DNA from: Sphingomonas sp. DG1-23 | GTDB lineage: Bacteria; Pseudomonadota; Alphaproteobacteria; Sphingomonadales; Sphingomonadaceae | Assembly (NCBI RefSeq): GCF_030730875.1 | Contig: NZ_JAVAMA010000016.1 | Location: 1 to 64,000, forward strand | DNA: 64,000 nucleotides | Direction: 5' to 3' | Program-made: the position numbers and the translations under genes | Notes under the pieces: generated by a model | Seen by the model: the letters and a program-made list of their open reading frames with translations, nothing else | Told to the model about the DNA's origin: nothing | The model's database searches: none | Shown: piece after piece, positions 34,266 to 41,974 of the stretch | How positions within the stretch are numbered: the stretch's first letter is position 1 | How the letters are laid out: the number at the start of each line of letters is the position of its first letter

Positions 34266-34340
34266 ATCCCGGCGCAGGCCGGGATCTCCGCGTGGCGCGC
34301 ACTGCGCCTGGCCTCATCAAGACCCCGGCTTCCGCCGGGG
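34266..34340. repeat. Bipartite palindromic repeat, CCCGG family, copy 1, between pheS and pheT
   Basis: Two hairpins: ATCCCGGC/GCCGGGAT (34266-34273 and 34278-34285) and CCCCGGC/GCCGGGG (34323-34329 and 34334-34340). The element fills the gap inside the pheST operon. A related element is at 38786-38894. Confidence 0.75.
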
Positions 34341-34356
34341 CGACGGATATTGCGAA

Positions 34357-36723
34357 ATGAAGTTCACGCTGAACTGGCTCAAGGAGCATCTCGAAACGAC
34401 CGCCTCGCTCGACGTAGTCGTCGAGACGCTGACTCGCGTCGGCCTCGAAGTCGAAGGCGTCGAGAATCCGGGCGAGAAGCTCGCCGCATTCCGCGTGGCG
34501 AAAGTGCTCACCGCCGAGCGCCACCCGCAAGCCGACAAATTGCAAGTCCTCACCGTCGATACCGGCGAAGGTGCGCCGCTGCAGGTCGTGTGCGGAGCGC
34601 CCAATGCGCGTGCCGGGCTGGTCGGCGTGCTCGGGCTTCCCGGCGCGGTGGTCCCCGCCAACGGCATGCAGCTCAAGGTCGCCGCGGTACGCGGTGTCGA
34701 GTCGAACGGCATGATGTGTTCGACGCGCGAGCTCGAGCTCGGCGACGATCATGAAGGGATCATCGAGCTTCCCGCCGACGCCCCGATCGGCAAATCCTAT
34801 CCCGATTATGCCGGGCTCAACGACGCGGTGATCGACGTCTCGATCACCCCCAACCGGCAGGACTGCATGGGCGTGCGCGGCATCGCCCGTGATCTCGCCG
34901 CCGCCGGGCTCGGATCGCTCAAGCCGCTCAAGGTCGATCCGGTCGCCACCAGTGGCGCCGGACCGGAAGTACGGATTGAAGCCCCCGAGGGTTGCCCGGC
35001 CTATTTCGGCCAGACCGTCACCGGCGTGACCAACGGCGCTTCGCCCGACTGGATGCAGCGTCGCCTCAAGGCAATCGGCCAGCGTCCGATCTCGGCGCTG
35101 GTCGACATCACCAATTATGTGATGATCGATCTGGGCCGTCCGCTGCACGTCTATGACAAGGCGAAGCTCTCCGGCGCGTTGGTGGTGCGCAAGGCGAAGC
35201 CGGGCGAGCAGGTGCTCGCGCTCAACGAGAAGACCTATACGCTCGACGAGAGCGTCACCGTGATCGCCGACGACACCGGCGTCCACGATATCGGCGGGAT
35301 CATGGGCGGCGAGGATACCGGCGTGTCCGAAGCGACCACCGACGTGGTGATCGAATGCGCCTTTTTCGATCCCGACCATATCGCCCGGACGGGGCAGAAG
35401 CTCAATTTGACCAGCGACGCGCGTTCGCGCTTCGAGCGCGGCGTCGATCCGGCATTCCTCGGAGACGGCATCGCGATTGCGGCGCGCTATGTCGTCGATC
35501 TGTGCGGCGGCAGCGCGAGCGAGGTCACCTGCGCCGGGCAGGCCCCGACCGAAGCGCGCAGCTATCGCTACGATCCGCAACGCGCCGAGACGCTGGGCGG
35601 CCTCGCAGTGCCCGCCGATCGGCAGAAGGCGATCCTCGAAAGCCTCGGCTTCGTCGTCGACGGTGGCTGGAACGTCACCGTGCCGAGCTGGCGCCGCGAC
35701 GTGGATGGGCCCGCCGACCTCGTCGAGGAAGTCATCCGCATCGAGGGCATCGACAAGGTGCCCTCGACTCCGCTCGATCGCGTGCCCGGCGTCGCACGCC
35801 CGACCGCCACTGCCGAGCAGAAACTCGAACGCAAGCTACGCCGCACCGCGGCGGCGCGCGGGCTCAACGAAGCGGTGACCTGGAGCTTCATCTCCGAAGC
35901 CGAGGCAGCGCCGTTCGGCGGCGGGGCGTGGAGCCTCGCCAACCCGATCAGCGAGGACATGAAGGTCATGCGCCCGTCGCTGCTGCCCGGCCTGCTCGCC
36001 GCGGCCGGGCGCAATGCGAAGCGCGGCGCGACCGGAGTCCGGCTGTTCGAGATCGGCCGCCGCTATCTCGCCGACAAAGAGAGCCTCACGCTTGCGGTGG
36101 TGCTCGCCGGCTCGGCTGGCCCGCGCGACTGGAAGAGCGGCAAGGGGCAGCCCTTCGGCGCGTTCGACGCCAAGGCCGAAGCACTCGCGCTGCTCGAAGC
36201 CGCCGGCGCGCCGGTGGCGAACCTGCAGGTGATGGGCGAAGCCGGCCAGGTCTATCACCCCGGCCAATCGGCGACGTTGCGGCTGGGGCCCAAGACGGTG
36301 CTCGCCGCATTCGGCATGGTGCATCCGTCGGTGCTCAAGGCCTTCGACCTCGATGGCGACGTCGCCGCAATCGAGATCTACGTCGATGCACTGCCCGCAA
36401 AGCGCAGTGCCGGTTTCATGCGCCCCGCTTACACGCCCCCGGCGCTACAGGCCGTCACGCGCGACTTCGCCTTCCTCGTGCCGGCGGAGCTGGCGGCGGG
36501 CGATCTCGTCCGCACCGTGAAGGGCGCCGACAAGACGGCCATCGTCGATGCGCGGCTGTTCGACCTGTTCACCGGCACCGGCGTGCCCGAGGGGCAGAAG
36601 AGCCTCGCGGTCGAAGTGACGCTCCAGCCGGGCGAGAAGAGCTTCACCGACGTCGAGCTCAAGGCCGTCGCCGACAAGGTGGTCGCTGCTGCCGCCAGGC
36701 TCGGCGCGAGCTTGCGGGGCTGA
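34357..36723 (+). CDS. pheT: Phenylalanine--tRNA ligase beta subunit
   Basis: A 788-residue PheT, standard length. An N-terminal tRNA-binding domain (about 40-150; ERHPQADKLQVLTVDTGEGA, VCGAPNARAG) is followed by the B3/B4 editing domain (RRLKAIGQRPISALVDITNY), the B5 helix-turn-helix-like domain (YDPQRAETLGGLAVPADRQK), a catalytic-like domain (NPISEDMKVMRPSLLPGLL), and the C-terminal ferredoxin-like anticodon-binding domain (PALQAVTRDFAFLVPAELAA). It edits mischarged Tyr-tRNA-Phe and binds tRNA. Expression depends on read-through of the repeat after pheS. Confidence 0.98.
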   Translation: MKFTLNWLKEHLETTASLDVVVETLTRVGLEVEGVENPGEKLAAFRVAKVLTAERHPQADKLQVLTVDTGEGAPLQVVCGAPNARAGLVGVLGLPGAVVPANGMQLKVAAVRGVESNGMMCSTRELELGDDHEGIIELPADAPIGKSYPDYAGLNDAVIDVSITPNRQDCMGVRGIARDLAAAGLGSLKPLKVDPVATSGAGPEVRIEAPEGCPAYFGQTVTGVTNGASPDWMQRRLKAIGQRPISALVDITNYVMIDLGRPLHVYDKAKLSGALVVRKAKPGEQVLALNEKTYTLDESVTVIADDTGVHDIGGIMGGEDTGVSEATTDVVIECAFFDPDHIARTGQKLNLTSDARSRFERGVDPAFLGDGIAIAARYVVDLCGGSASEVTCAGQAPTEARSYRYDPQRAETLGGLAVPADRQKAILESLGFVVDGGWNVTVPSWRRDVDGPADLVEEVIRIEGIDKVPSTPLDRVPGVARPTATAEQKLERKLRRTAAARGLNEAVTWSFISEAEAAPFGGGAWSLANPISEDMKVMRPSLLPGLLAAAGRNAKRGATGVRLFEIGRRYLADKESLTLAVVLAGSAGPRDWKSGKGQPFGAFDAKAEALALLEAAGAPVANLQVMGEAGQVYHPGQSATLRLGPKTVLAAFGMVHPSVLKAFDLDGDVAAIEIYVDALPAKRSAGFMRPAYTPPALQAVTRDFAFLVPAELAAGDLVRTVKGADKTAIVDARLFDLFTGTGVPEGQKSLAVEVTLQPGEKSFTDVELKAVADKVVAAAARLGASLRG

Positions 36724-36727
36724 TCGC

Positions 36728-37138
36728 GTGATCGAACGGTTCCTCCACGGTCTTCGCGAGAAGATGGAGGACCCGGACGTCTATGAGATCATGACCGTGG
36801 TCGTCCCCGGGGACCTCGACCCGTTCGATCGCCACTATCGCTTCAGCATCCATATCGACGCCGAACTTCGGCTCGCCGGGCTCGGCTGCAGCGTCGGCGG
36901 TGGCACGCTCTATCGCAATGTGGAGTTCGAATCCGATGAGGAAGGCGAGGACGAGATCGTCTCGTGCATTCTCGACGTCGATGCCACCGATGTCGACGGT
37001 GCGCGGGCGCTGATCCGGCTGCACATGCCGGAGCTCGGCGCGCCGGCGGGAACGCTCGTCCAATATGGCGATCACGAAGACAGATATGACGGGGAGCGCT
37101 GGCATCTCGGCGAGCCGCGCAGCATCGAGGAGATCTGA
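36728..37138 (+). CDS. Hypothetical acidic protein downstream of pheT
   Basis: A 136-residue acidic cytoplasmic protein (GTG start 4 bases after the pheT stop). It has no signal peptide or membrane segment. Sequence such as FDRHYRFSIHIDAELRLAGL, GGGTLYRNVEFESDEEGEDE, ILDVDATDVDGARALIRLHM reads like a compact alpha/beta fold. An immunity-protein-like or small stress protein character is possible, but I do not recognise the family. It ends 3 bases before the SDR gene, so pheST, this gene and the next two form one transcription unit. Confidence 0.75.
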   Translation: MIERFLHGLREKMEDPDVYEIMTVVVPGDLDPFDRHYRFSIHIDAELRLAGLGCSVGGGTLYRNVEFESDEEGEDEIVSCILDVDATDVDGARALIRLHMPELGAPAGTLVQYGDHEDRYDGERWHLGEPRSIEEI

Positions 37139-37141
37139 AAC

Positions 37142-37888
37142 ATGCCCACCGTTCTCATCACCGGCGCGACCGCAGGCATCGGCGAGGCGTCGGTTCGCGC
37201 CTTCGCCGCTGCGGGCTGGCATGTCGTCGCCACCGGGCGCCGCAAGGAACGGCTCGACGCGCTTGCGGCGGACATGGGTGCGGATCGCGTCCACACCCTC
37301 GCCTTCGACATCCGCGACGAGGCGGCGCGCGACGAAGCGCTCGCGTCGCTTCCCGCACCGTTCGGCGAGATCGACCTGTTGATCAACAATGCCGGCCTCG
37401 CGCTCGGCCTCGAGCCGGCGCAGCAGGCCAGCCTGTCCAACTGGACGACGATGATCGACACCAACATCACCGCGTTGGTCTCGATCACCCACAAGCTCCT
37501 GCCGCAATTGGTGGCGCGCAAGGGCGCGATCATCAACCTGTCGTCGGTAGCGGCCAACTATCCCTATCCCGGCGGCAATGCCTATGGCGCGACCAAGGCC
37601 TTCGTCCGCCAGTTCAGCCTCAATCTGCGCTCGGACCTGATCGGTACCGGGGTGCGGGTCTGTTCGATCGAGCCGGGCATGGTCGAGACCGAGTTCAGCC
37701 TGGTGCGCACCGGCAGCCAGGAAGCTTCGGACAAGATCTACACCGGGGTGAATCCGATGACTGCAGAGGATATCGCCAAAGCGATGCTGTGGGTCGCCGA
37801 GCAGCCGCCGCACCTCAACATCAATGCGATAGAACTGATGCCGGTCAACCAGGCCTGGTCGCCCTTCCTCGTCCACCGCGAGGGCTGA
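37142..37888 (+). CDS. Short-chain dehydrogenase/reductase, YdfG-like
   Basis: A 248-residue classical SDR. The NAD(P) motif reads TGATAGIGEASVRAF with ATGRRKERL favouring NADP. The NNAG motif is at LLINNAGLALGL, the catalytic serine in INLSSVAANYPYPGG and Tyr/Lys in AYGATKAFVRQF. The post-catalytic segment CSIEPGMVETEFSLVR matches 3-hydroxy acid dehydrogenases such as YdfG, which oxidise serine, threonine or 3-hydroxypropionate. It sits 3 bases after the hypothetical protein and 3 bases before the epimerase-like gene. Confidence 0.92.
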   Translation: MPTVLITGATAGIGEASVRAFAAAGWHVVATGRRKERLDALAADMGADRVHTLAFDIRDEAARDEALASLPAPFGEIDLLINNAGLALGLEPAQQASLSNWTTMIDTNITALVSITHKLLPQLVARKGAIINLSSVAANYPYPGGNAYGATKAFVRQFSLNLRSDLIGTGVRVCSIEPGMVETEFSLVRTGSQEASDKIYTGVNPMTAEDIAKAMLWVAEQPPHLNINAIELMPVNQAWSPFLVHREG

Positions 37889-37891
37889 GCG

Positions 37892-38770
37892 ATGGCGGAG
37901 CCGTGGATCGAGATCGCCAGCGCGGAGTTGGCTGCCGCGATCAATCTGTTCGGGGCGGAACTGTCATCGCTTCGCGACGCCGACGGGCGGGAGCTGATGA
38001 CCGACGCCGATCCTGCTTTCTGGGCCGGCCGCGCGCCTTTGCTGTTCCCGATCGTCGGGCGGCTGATGGACGACAAATACCGGCTGGACGGCAAGGAATA
38101 TCCGCTGCCCCAGCACGGCTTTGCCCGGCGGCAGGCGTTCGCGCTGATCGAGCAATCCGCCGACCGCGCGGTGTTCCGCCTGACCGACAGTGCAGATACG
38201 CGCGCAGTCTACCCCTTCGCCTTCACCCTCGACGCGGCATTCACGGTGAGCGGCGCGACGCTGGCGACAGACATCAGGGTGACCAACGCCGGCGATCGCG
38301 ACATGCCCGCCAGCTTCGGCTTCCACCCCGCCTTCGCGTGGCCGCTGCCGTTCGGTCGCCCACGGGCCGAGCATCGCATCCTGTTCGATAAGGACGAGCC
38401 GGCGGACCTGTCTGCGATCGTGCTCGGCGGCTGGATCGCGCCCGAGACATGGCCCAGCCCGCTCGACGGCCGCGCGCTGAAGCTCGACGACGAACTGTTT
38501 GCGCGCGATGCGCTCGTCTGGGACAGTCTCGAAAGCGAGTCGCTGCGCTATGACGGCGGCGATGGCCCGGCGCTGGATATCGCCTTCGCCGGCATGCCGA
38601 AGCTGGGCATCTGGACCAGGCCCGGAGCGCGCTTCGTCTGCATCGAGCCGTGGCACGGCATCGCCGACCCGATCGGCTTCGCCGGCGAGATCTGGGACAA
38701 GCCCGGCATCCTCCGCTTCGCGCCCGGCGAGTCGCGCACCTTCAGCATGCAGGTGACGCTGGCGGGTTGA
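37892..38770 (+). CDS. Aldose 1-epimerase family protein
   Basis: A 292-residue galactose mutarotase-like beta-sandwich protein of the LacX/YeaD type. Landmarks are NLFGAELSSLRDADGRELM, the binding-site segment WAGRAPLLFPIVGRL, the histidine in LPQHGFARRQAF, the second histidine in ASFGFHPAFAWPLP, and the terminal CIEPWHGIADPIG. It probably interconverts anomers of a sugar or sugar phosphate. Last gene of the run that starts at pheS, followed by a large palindromic repeat. Confidence 0.9.
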   Translation: MAEPWIEIASAELAAAINLFGAELSSLRDADGRELMTDADPAFWAGRAPLLFPIVGRLMDDKYRLDGKEYPLPQHGFARRQAFALIEQSADRAVFRLTDSADTRAVYPFAFTLDAAFTVSGATLATDIRVTNAGDRDMPASFGFHPAFAWPLPFGRPRAEHRILFDKDEPADLSAIVLGGWIAPETWPSPLDGRALKLDDELFARDALVWDSLESESLRYDGGDGPALDIAFAGMPKLGIWTRPGARFVCIEPWHGIADPIGFAGEIWDKPGILRFAPGESRTFSMQVTLAG

Positions 38771-38785
38771 TTGCTCAATGTTTCC

Positions 38786-38894
38786 GTCACCCCGGACTTG
38801 TTCCGGGGTCCACTCTGCCTCCCGCGAGCAGCAAGGGGTTCGTACATTTCGCCCGGTATCCCGGTGGACCCCGGCACTTCGGCCGGGGTGACGA
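38786..38894. repeat. Bipartite palindromic repeat, CCCGG family, copy 2
   Basis: Two hairpins: ACCCCGGA/TCCGGGGT (38789-38796 and 38802-38809) and ACCCCGGC/GCCGGGGT (38868-38875 and 38882-38889). In addition the outer ends pair with each other (CGTCACCCCGG near 38786 with CCGGGGTGACG ending at 38894). It fills the gap between the epimerase gene and prfC and may act as a terminator. Confidence 0.8.
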
Positions 38895-38922
38895 TGGGGT
38901 ATTAACCCGCTAGAGCGCCGCG

Positions 38923-40500
38923 ATGCCTTCCGACCATATCAACGACCGCCGTACCTTCGCGATCATCTCGCACCCCGACGCCGGCAAGACCACGCTGACC
39001 GAGAAATTGCTGCTGTTCGGCGGCGCGATCCACTTGGCTGGCGAGGTCAAGGCGCGCGGCGCGGCGCGGCGCGCGCGCTCGGACTGGATGAAGATCGAGC
39101 AGCAGCGCGGCATCTCGGTCACGTCGAGCGTCATGACCTTCGAGCGGGAAGGGGTGACCTTCAACCTGCTCGACACCCCGGGCCACGAGGATTTCAGCGA
39201 GGACACCTATCGCACGCTGACCGCGGTCGACTCGGCGGTGATGGTGATCGACGTCGCCAAGGGCATCGAGAGCCAGACCCGGAAATTGTTCGAGGTCTGC
39301 CGGCTGCGCAACGTCCCGATCATCACCTTCGTCAACAAGGTCGACCGCGAGGGCCGCGAGGTGTTCGACATCCTCGACGAAGTGGCGAACCTTCTCGCGC
39401 TCGACGTCACCCCGATGACGTGGCCGGTCGGCATGGGCGGCAATTTCGAGGGGATTTACGACCTCGCCACCAAGCGCCTGCTGCTTCCCGAGGGCAATAG
39501 CCGCGAATTCCAGGGCAAGGTGATCCAGACGACCGGGCTCGACGATCCGCAACTCGACGCGATCCTGAGCGCCGACAACCTCGCCAAGCTGCGCGAGGAT
39601 GTCGAGCTCGGCCAGGCCGGCTATCCCGAATTCGACCCCGAGGCCTACCGCCACGGCGACCTGACTCCGGTCTATTTCGGCTCGGCACTCAAGGAGTTCG
39701 GCGTCGATTCGCTGATCGAGGCGCTCGCCGGCTTCGCGCCGCCGCCGCGGGCCCAGCCGGCCGAACCCGCGCCGGTCGAGCCCTCGCGCGACGAAGTCAC
39801 CGGCTTCGTGTTCAAGGTCCAGGCCAATATGGATCCCAATCACCGCGATCGCATCGCGTTCATGCGATTGTGCTCGGGCACCTTCAAGCGCGGCATGAAG
39901 CTGACACCCAGCGGGCATGGCAAGCCGATCGCGATCCACTCGCCGATCCTGTTCTTCGCGCGCGAACGCGAGCTCGCCGACGAGGCTTATCCCGGCGACA
40001 TCATCGGCATCCCCAATCACGGCACGCTGCGGGTGGGCGACACGCTGTCCGAGCGCGCCGATGTGCGCTTCACCGGCCTGCCCAATTTCGCGCCCGAAAT
40101 CCTCCGCCGCGTCGTGCTCAAGGATCCGACCAAGACCAAGCAGCTCCGCAAGGCGCTCGACGACATGGCCGAGGAGGGCGTGACGCAGGTCTTCTATCCC
40201 GATATCGGCTCCAACTGGGTCATCGGCGTGGTCGGCCAGCTCCAGCTCGACGTGCTGCTCAGCCGGCTCGATGCCGAATACAAGGTCGCGGCAGGGCTCG
40301 AGCCCGCGCCGTTCGAGACGGCGCGCTGGGTTTCGAGCGAGAATCCCAAGGACCTTGACGAGTTCATGGCGCTCAACCGCGGCGCGATGGCCAAGGACCG
40401 CGACGGCAACCCGGTGTTCCTCGCCAAATCGGCATGGGAAGTCGGCTATATCGCTGACCGCTATTCGAAGGTGAAGTTCGCGGCGACCAGGGAGCGGTAG
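38923..40500 (+). CDS. prfC: Peptide chain release factor 3
   Basis: A 525-residue RF3, standard length. It is the translational GTPase that removes RF1/RF2 from the ribosome after termination. G1 is SHPDAGKTTLTEKLLLFGGA, the switch I region contains MKIEQQRGISVTSSVMTFE, G3 is DTPGHEDFSEDTY, and G4 NKVDREGRE. Domains II and III follow from about residue 270 (FVFKVQANMDPNHRDRIAFM). It is followed by a long inverted repeat and the convergent MFS gene. Confidence 0.98.
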   Translation: MPSDHINDRRTFAIISHPDAGKTTLTEKLLLFGGAIHLAGEVKARGAARRARSDWMKIEQQRGISVTSSVMTFEREGVTFNLLDTPGHEDFSEDTYRTLTAVDSAVMVIDVAKGIESQTRKLFEVCRLRNVPIITFVNKVDREGREVFDILDEVANLLALDVTPMTWPVGMGGNFEGIYDLATKRLLLPEGNSREFQGKVIQTTGLDDPQLDAILSADNLAKLREDVELGQAGYPEFDPEAYRHGDLTPVYFGSALKEFGVDSLIEALAGFAPPPRAQPAEPAPVEPSRDEVTGFVFKVQANMDPNHRDRIAFMRLCSGTFKRGMKLTPSGHGKPIAIHSPILFFARERELADEAYPGDIIGIPNHGTLRVGDTLSERADVRFTGLPNFAPEILRRVVLKDPTKTKQLRKALDDMAEEGVTQVFYPDIGSNWVIGVVGQLQLDVLLSRLDAEYKVAAGLEPAPFETARWVSSENPKDLDEFMALNRGAMAKDRDGNPVFLAKSAWEVGYIADRYSKVKFAATRER

Positions 40501-40504
40501 GACG

Positions 40505-40585
40505 CCGTGCTCCTGCGAAAGCAGGGGCCAGGTTACAAAGGACGTCGCTTATGAACCCTGGGCTCCTGCTTTCGCAGGAGCACGG
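40505..40585. repeat. Inverted repeat, CTCCTGC family, copy 1
   Basis: Two 21-base arms are perfect reverse complements (40505-40525 and 40565-40585), each holding the local palindrome CCTGCGAAAGCAGG or its complement; near-complementarity continues inwards (GGCCAGG with CCTGGGC). It lies between prfC and the convergent MFS stop. Copy 2 is at 50811-50893 and shares about 25 bases of arm sequence. Confidence 0.9.
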
Positions 40586-40588
40586 AGA

Positions 40589-41824
40589 TCACTCCACCCA
40601 ATCGCGCGCCAGGAACCGGCTCGCCAGCGCCATCAGTGCGCCCGCGGCGACATACAGGCCCAGCCCCGCGGCGATCGCATAGCGCAGCGCCTCGTCGCCG
40701 TAGGTCGGGGCGAGCGCCTTCGACAGCGATCCGATCGCCCAGCTGCCAAGCCCCAGCCCGATCAGATTGTTGATCAGCAGGAAGCTCGCCGACGCCGTGG
40801 CGCGCATATGCGCCGGAACGAGATGCTGGACGGCGGTGAGCACCGGGCCGAGCCATACATAGACCAAAGCCTGCGGGAGCAGAAACAACGCGAATGCCAG
40901 TGGCCAGCTGCTCGATAGGACGCCCGCGACGAACAACGGCGCCCCCGCGACATAGCAGATCGCCGGCGCCAGCGCGTACCAGCGACGGTTTCGCGCGCCG
41001 AGCCGGTCGCCGAGCCAGCCGCCGAGCAAGATGCCCGCGACGCCCCCGGTCAGCAGCAATGCGCCGAAGAACTGGCCGGTCTCCACCAAGGTCAGCCCGA
41101 AGCTGCGCTGCATCAGGCTCGGCAGCCAGAAGGCGACGCCATAGCCGCACATCGATCCCGCCGCCGCGCCGAACGCCATCAGCCAGAAGCCGGGTTTGGC
41201 AGCGAGAATGCCGAACACCCGCGCGACCGGGACCTGATCGACGGAAGCCGGGACGCGCGGGCGATCGCGAACGACGAGGCGAAAGATCGGCGCGATCGCC
41301 ACGCCCGCCAGCCCGACCGCGATGAACGCCGTTCGCCATTCGACATTCTGCGCGATATAGCCGCCGAGCAGCACGCCGCCGGCGGCTCCCAGAGGAATGC
41401 CGAGCGAATAGATCGACAGCGCCCGCGCGCGCTTCCCGGGCGGGAAATAGTCCGAGATCAAGGCATAGCTAGGCGCCACGCCGCCGGCCTCGCCCACCCC
41501 GACGCCCAATCGGAACAGGAACATCTGGGCGAAGTTCTGCGCAAACCCGCAGAGCGCGGTGAACGCGCTCCACACGCCGAGCGAAATCGTGATCACCCAT
41601 GTCCGGCTGGTCCGGTCGGCAAGCAGGGCCAGCGGGATCGCCAGCGTCGAATAAAGCGCCGCGAAGGCGAGCCCGCCGAGCATGCCCAGCTGCGCATCGT
41701 CGAGCCCGAGATCCTTCTTCACCGGCTGAGCGAGAATGCTCAGGATCTGCCGGTCGAGGAAGTTGAAGGTGTAGACGAGCAGCAGCATCGCGAGGACGAT
41801 GGCGGGGTACTTCCCCTCTCCCAT
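40589..41824 (-). CDS. MFS transporter, spinster-like
   Basis: About 411 residues with twelve hydrophobic segments. The N-terminal region AMLLLVYTFNFLDRQILSIL and the loop motif ALLADRTSRTWVITISLG fit the spinster-like MFS group common in sphingomonads, whose substrates are organic acids or lipids. Motifs GVGVGEAGGVAPSYALISDY and PLGAAGGVLLGGYI are also present. The frame is open to 41887, but that extension is translated palindromic repeat (LPSPSRPASPSGPLPLP), so ATG 41824 is chosen; it lies in the repeat loop and lacks a good ribosome binding site. The true start is uncertain. Genomic neighbours are a TonB-dependent receptor, a TetR regulator and a hydrolase. Confidence 0.85.
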   Translation of the reverse strand: MGEGKYPAIVLAMLLLVYTFNFLDRQILSILAQPVKKDLGLDDAQLGMLGGLAFAALYSTLAIPLALLADRTSRTWVITISLGVWSAFTALCGFAQNFAQMFLFRLGVGVGEAGGVAPSYALISDYFPPGKRARALSIYSLGIPLGAAGGVLLGGYIAQNVEWRTAFIAVGLAGVAIAPIFRLVVRDRPRVPASVDQVPVARVFGILAAKPGFWLMAFGAAAGSMCGYGVAFWLPSLMQRSFGLTLVETGQFFGALLLTGGVAGILLGGWLGDRLGARNRRWYALAPAICYVAGAPLFVAGVLSSSWPLAFALFLLPQALVYVWLGPVLTAVQHLVPAHMRATASASFLLINNLIGLGLGSWAIGSLSKALAPTYGDEALRYAIAAGLGLYVAAGALMALASRFLARDWVE

Positions 41825-41965
41825 CGGGAGAGGGAGGGGCCCGCTCGGCGAAGCCGGGCGGGAGGGTGAAGGTAACCGGAAGTTCATTCGTTGCGCACCG
41901 CTTTTGGACCCTCACTCTTCCCCCCGCTACGCGGCGGACCCCTTCCCTCTCCCGACGGGAGAGGG
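41814..41965. repeat. Bipartite palindromic repeat, CCCTCTCCC family, copy 2
   Basis: CCCTCTCCC/GGGAGAGGG occurs twice: 41814-41822 with 41826-41834, and 41945-41953 with 41957-41965. The left hairpin contains the ATG proposed for the MFS gene; the right one ends 10 bases before the receptor stop codon. The space between holds divergent GC-rich sequence similar to copy 1. Confidence 0.85.
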
Positions 41966-41974
41966 AGGTTGCAA

